64,000 nt of DNA from Schleiferilactobacillus perolens DSM 12744 (lineage in GTDB: Bacteria > Bacillota > Bacilli > Lactobacillales > Lactobacillaceae), in contig NZ_AZEC01000001.1 in assembly GCF_001435585.1 (NCBI RefSeq), forward strand, positions 434,001-498,000, written 5' to 3'. The notes beneath the pieces are model-generated. The model was not told the origin of the DNA. It was given only the letters and a program-made list of their open reading frames with translations, and did not search any database. Made by a program: the position numbers and the translations under genes. Each line of letters begins with the position of its first letter. Position 1 is the first letter of the stretch. Below are positions 61,904 to 64,000 of this stretch, piece by piece.

Positions 61904-62680
61904 TCAGCGAAAAAGGAAACGGGCAATCTGCTGATCCACAATCGGGTTTTGATGCAGCGCACTATGATAGGCAGTAAAGGGCGAACCGTGAATCACGGAC
62001 AGTTTGGCACTGGCAGCCAGGGGTTTGACTTGGCGGACGAAATGCTGCACGGAGGCCAGTGATACTTGCCAGTCGCTGTTCATATTCCATATATCGCCAC
62101 CAATGGCCAGCACTTGTAAGTCGCGGGGGGTGTCGGCAAAGTCACTGTCGTCCCGGGCGCCTCCGGAGGCAATATTCACGAATCGTTTGACTGCTGGCTG
62201 TTTGCCGGCCTGCCGGTGGGTGAGATACCGAAAGGCCAAAAACCCGCCCATGGAATGCCCGACAAGGTTGACCTGATGAATACCATAATCTTGGTACAAC
62301 CGCGTCATGATGGTATCCAATTGACCGATCTGTTTCTCCGGGTTGCGGGCATCCGCAAAGATAATATTGATCAGCGGATTGCGCTGATTCAGACGTGCTT
62401 TTTGCGTCACCGTTAATCGGCCATTGCTGGCCACTTGAATGGTCATGGCGTCCGTGGCAATACCGTAGCGGTCAAAGCGTTGAATCATGGGTGAAAAGGT
62501 CCACGAGTTACTGTTGTATCCCGGAATAAACACCGTCGCGACCCGCTCCTGGGGTACTTTGAGATGCCGCAATACGTTCAACTGATTTTGCCACCACAAG
62601 GTGCCGCTCACAGCCAGTATTCCTGTAACGCCGGCCAGCCAACCCACCACTTTTGGCCAACGCCGTTTCTTTTTCTCCAC
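61904..62680 (-). CDS. Membrane-anchored alpha/beta hydrolase (DUF915)
   Basis: 258 residues. A basic start (KKKRRWPK) and one helix VVGWLAGVTGILAVSGTLWW anchor or export it. Hydrolase part: VATVFIPGYNSNSWTFSPMI, nucleophile in VNLVGHSMGGFLAFRYL, aspartate region VLAIGGDIWN and histidine in HGSPFTAYHSALH. DUF915 proteins are lipase/esterase-like and act at the cell surface in lactobacilli; substrate unknown. Confidence 0.88.
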   Translation of the reverse strand: MEKKKRRWPKVVGWLAGVTGILAVSGTLWWQNQLNVLRHLKVPQERVATVFIPGYNSNSWTFSPMIQRFDRYGIATDAMTIQVASNGRLTVTQKARLNQRNPLINIIFADARNPEKQIGQLDTIMTRLYQDYGIHQVNLVGHSMGGFLAFRYLTHRQAGKQPAVKRFVNIASGGARDDSDFADTPRDLQVLAIGGDIWNMNSDWQVSLASVQHFVRQVKPLAASAKLSVIHGSPFTAYHSALHQNPIVDQQIARFLFR

Positions 62681-62753
62681 AAAAATACCCCCTTTTATTC
62701 TCTATTCTACGGTGTTCTCACCGGAAAAAGTGGCGGCATGCTCATGGGAGAAA

Positions 62754-62784
62754 AAAAGCAGCACCCAATTTGTTGGATGCTGCT
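62754..62784 (-). terminator. Rho-independent terminator
   Basis: GCAGCA-C-CCAA-TTTG-TTGG-A-TGCTGC; on the minus strand followed by TTTTTTT. Ends the MupG-family transcript. Confidence 0.85.
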
Positions 62785-62795
62785 GGATACGGTGA

Positions 62796-63884
62796 TTACC
62801 GATCTTCAAACTTGAATTTACTCCAAGGCCGAATGTAATCTAAAAGACGGATTTCATGTTCATTGATACGACCGACCTTGTTCTTACGTGGATCGCTGTG
62901 GGGTTCCAAAACGATCTGTAATTCGTTCTTGTAATGACCAAAGTCATCGTTGCCGACCAACACATCGCCGCGTTGGAATTCTTCAGTGTTGTCGTGGGCC
63001 GGGTTGGGTTCGTCTTTATACGTGACCCGCGGCATCGTGGAACGAATGACCAGAGCGTTAATGTCCCCGCGTCGGAAGTGTTGCGGCTTTAAGACGATTT
63101 CCTTTTCGACAGCAGAAGCGGCCGGGACGAAATCGATATCGAACTGTAATTGGTAACGGTTCGTTTCGCTCAATGCTTTCAATTCATCTTCGCTGGCATA
63201 GGCGTTACCAATCAGTACATCATCGATCAAGCCTGTCGCAAATAATTGTTTGGCCTGGACAGAGATGGGCAGATGACGATCTTCTTCCAATGTCGGTAAA
63301 CCGTCGTTGACGTTCCAAGGACCCATATTGCCATGGGCACTGGAAACGAAAGCTGCTGTGTGAATGCCGTGTTTCTTAAACCGAGTCGTGGTCCGAGTAA
63401 AGAAGTCCATGGGCAGACCGGTACCCACTTGCGGATAGAAGTTGTGGCAGCCAAAGATGTAAGGTTCGTTGGCTTGATAGCTGAGCACGTTATCCAGATA
63501 AGCCACATCGTTACTCATGTTCAGCTCGATGATTAAGCCGTAGGGGTTGTAAGACATCATGGCTTCTGTGGCGCCGTTGAAGCCTTCGTCCAACCGGACA
63601 CCCGCAGCTCCTAAATCGGCAAAGAACTTCAAATCAGAATAACTGATTCCAAATTTGTCGAAAATCCGGGGAGAAACATCCAATACAGTGGAATAGCCGA
63701 GCTTATTGCCATATGCAATAATCTTCTTGAACTTGGCCTTGGTCCCTTCAGGATCGTCGGCTTCCAGCATGGACATAAAGATCCGGGTGAAGCCATACTT
63801 GTGCCCTAAATCTAAATAACGGGCATCTTCTTCAAATTTGCTATGGTCGGGATAAATAGATAACCCGAGTTGACGAAAAGTCAT
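62796..63884 (-). CDS. MupG/DUF871-family TIM-barrel hydrolase
   Basis: 362 residues; GAGGAGG upstream of ATG 63884. N-terminal barrel (QLGLSIYPDHSKFEEDARYL, FTRIFMSMLEAD, TVLDVSPRIFDKFGIS, GVRLDEGF, LIIELNMSND, CHNFYPQVGTGLPMDFF) and a C-terminal cyclophilin-like domain (DFVPAASAVEKEIVLKPQHF). MupG relatives are 6-phospho-N-acetylmuramidases that cut MurNAc-6P-GlcNAc in cell-wall recycling; others may act on different 6-phosphodisaccharides. No PTS gene lies on the visible side. Confidence 0.88.
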   Translation of the reverse strand: MTFRQLGLSIYPDHSKFEEDARYLDLGHKYGFTRIFMSMLEADDPEGTKAKFKKIIAYGNKLGYSTVLDVSPRIFDKFGISYSDLKFFADLGAAGVRLDEGFNGATEAMMSYNPYGLIIELNMSNDVAYLDNVLSYQANEPYIFGCHNFYPQVGTGLPMDFFTRTTTRFKKHGIHTAAFVSSAHGNMGPWNVNDGLPTLEEDRHLPISVQAKQLFATGLIDDVLIGNAYASEDELKALSETNRYQLQFDIDFVPAASAVEKEIVLKPQHFRRGDINALVIRSTMPRVTYKDEPNPAHDNTEEFQRGDVLVGNDDFGHYKNELQIVLEPHSDPRKNKVGRINEHEIRLLDYIRPWSKFKFEDR

Positions 63885-63939
63885 GACAGAAAATTCCTCC
63901 TCATAATTTTGCGGCCGGATTGATTGGCGGCCACAAATC

Positions 63940-63953
63940 TGAATGCACTTTCA
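63940..63953. promoter_or_regulatory. cre-like site upstream of the MupG-family gene
   Basis: TGAATGCACTTTCA (TGAAAGTGCATTCA on the minus strand) fits the cre consensus except for the central C. Confidence 0.35.
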
Positions 63954-64000
63954 TTGTAGCGACTTTGGACGGGAACGCGCAAGGGCAAACCATAATTTGA

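Overview
This window is chromosomal DNA of a low-GC-phylum Gram-positive, almost certainly a member of the Lactobacillaceae with roughly 50% G+C (judged by eye; Lacticaseibacillus or Schleiferilactobacillus would fit, but the genus is inference). The reasons are strong GGAGG ribosome sites with frequent TTG/GTG starts, many PTS permeases, pyruvate oxidase, a T-box-controlled trpDCFBA operon without trpEG, a lysine riboswitch, and an LPXTG-type adhesin. No rRNA, tRNA, CRISPR array, transposase or prophage was recognised.

Layout. 1-7 kb: end of a PTS permease gene paired with a PLP-dependent sulfur-amino-acid enzyme, two ArsC-like proteins (one without its redox cysteines), a pentapeptide-repeat protein, ribokinase, a short-chain dehydrogenase and a nucleoside hydrolase. 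7-13 kb: a decayed intergenic duplication, a ManNAc/GlcNAc-type PTS with nanE and a divergent RpiR regulator with paired operators, then an AlkZ-like protein, rlmH and a HIT protein. 13-20 kb: small regulators, an orphan AbiEi antitoxin with a stump of its toxin gene, an RNHCP protein, a prolyl aminopeptidase, a TetR/dehydrogenase pair and a frameshifted HTH-membrane gene. 20-26 kb: a fucosidase / GH3 glycosidase / cellobiose-type PTS operon with a ROK regulator and a clear operator. 26-32 kb: MerR, AraC, acetyltransferase, MFS, HAD and other small enzymes. 32-37 kb: a 1611-residue cell-wall adhesin with five 90-residue Cna_B repeats. 37-42 kb: the trp operon and its T-box. 42-50 kb: YjdF with a structured leader, a UDG-like protein, an orphan EIIC, two ABC exporters, a MarR regulator and an alanine racemase. 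50-58 kb: a lysine-riboswitch-controlled amino-acid ABC transporter and a two-component system with an FtsX-type ABC transporter. 58-64 kb: an ArsR/CadD metal module, a 47-codon orphan gene, pyruvate oxidase, a DUF915 hydrolase and a MupG-family hydrolase.

How the genes work together. Much of the window is sugar acquisition with local regulators: PTS uptake delivers phosphosugars or disaccharides to intracellular enzymes (NanE, GH3, GH29, MupG family). Amino-acid supply is controlled at the RNA level by a tRNA-Trp T-box for trpDCFBA and a lysine riboswitch for the transporter. The most unusual items are the decayed AbiE locus, the cysteine-less ArsC paralog, a palindromic repeat family present in a long and a miniature form, a Trp-codon mini-ORF between the T-box and trpD, and a terminator-like hairpin that contains the Shine-Dalgarno of an acetyltransferase gene.
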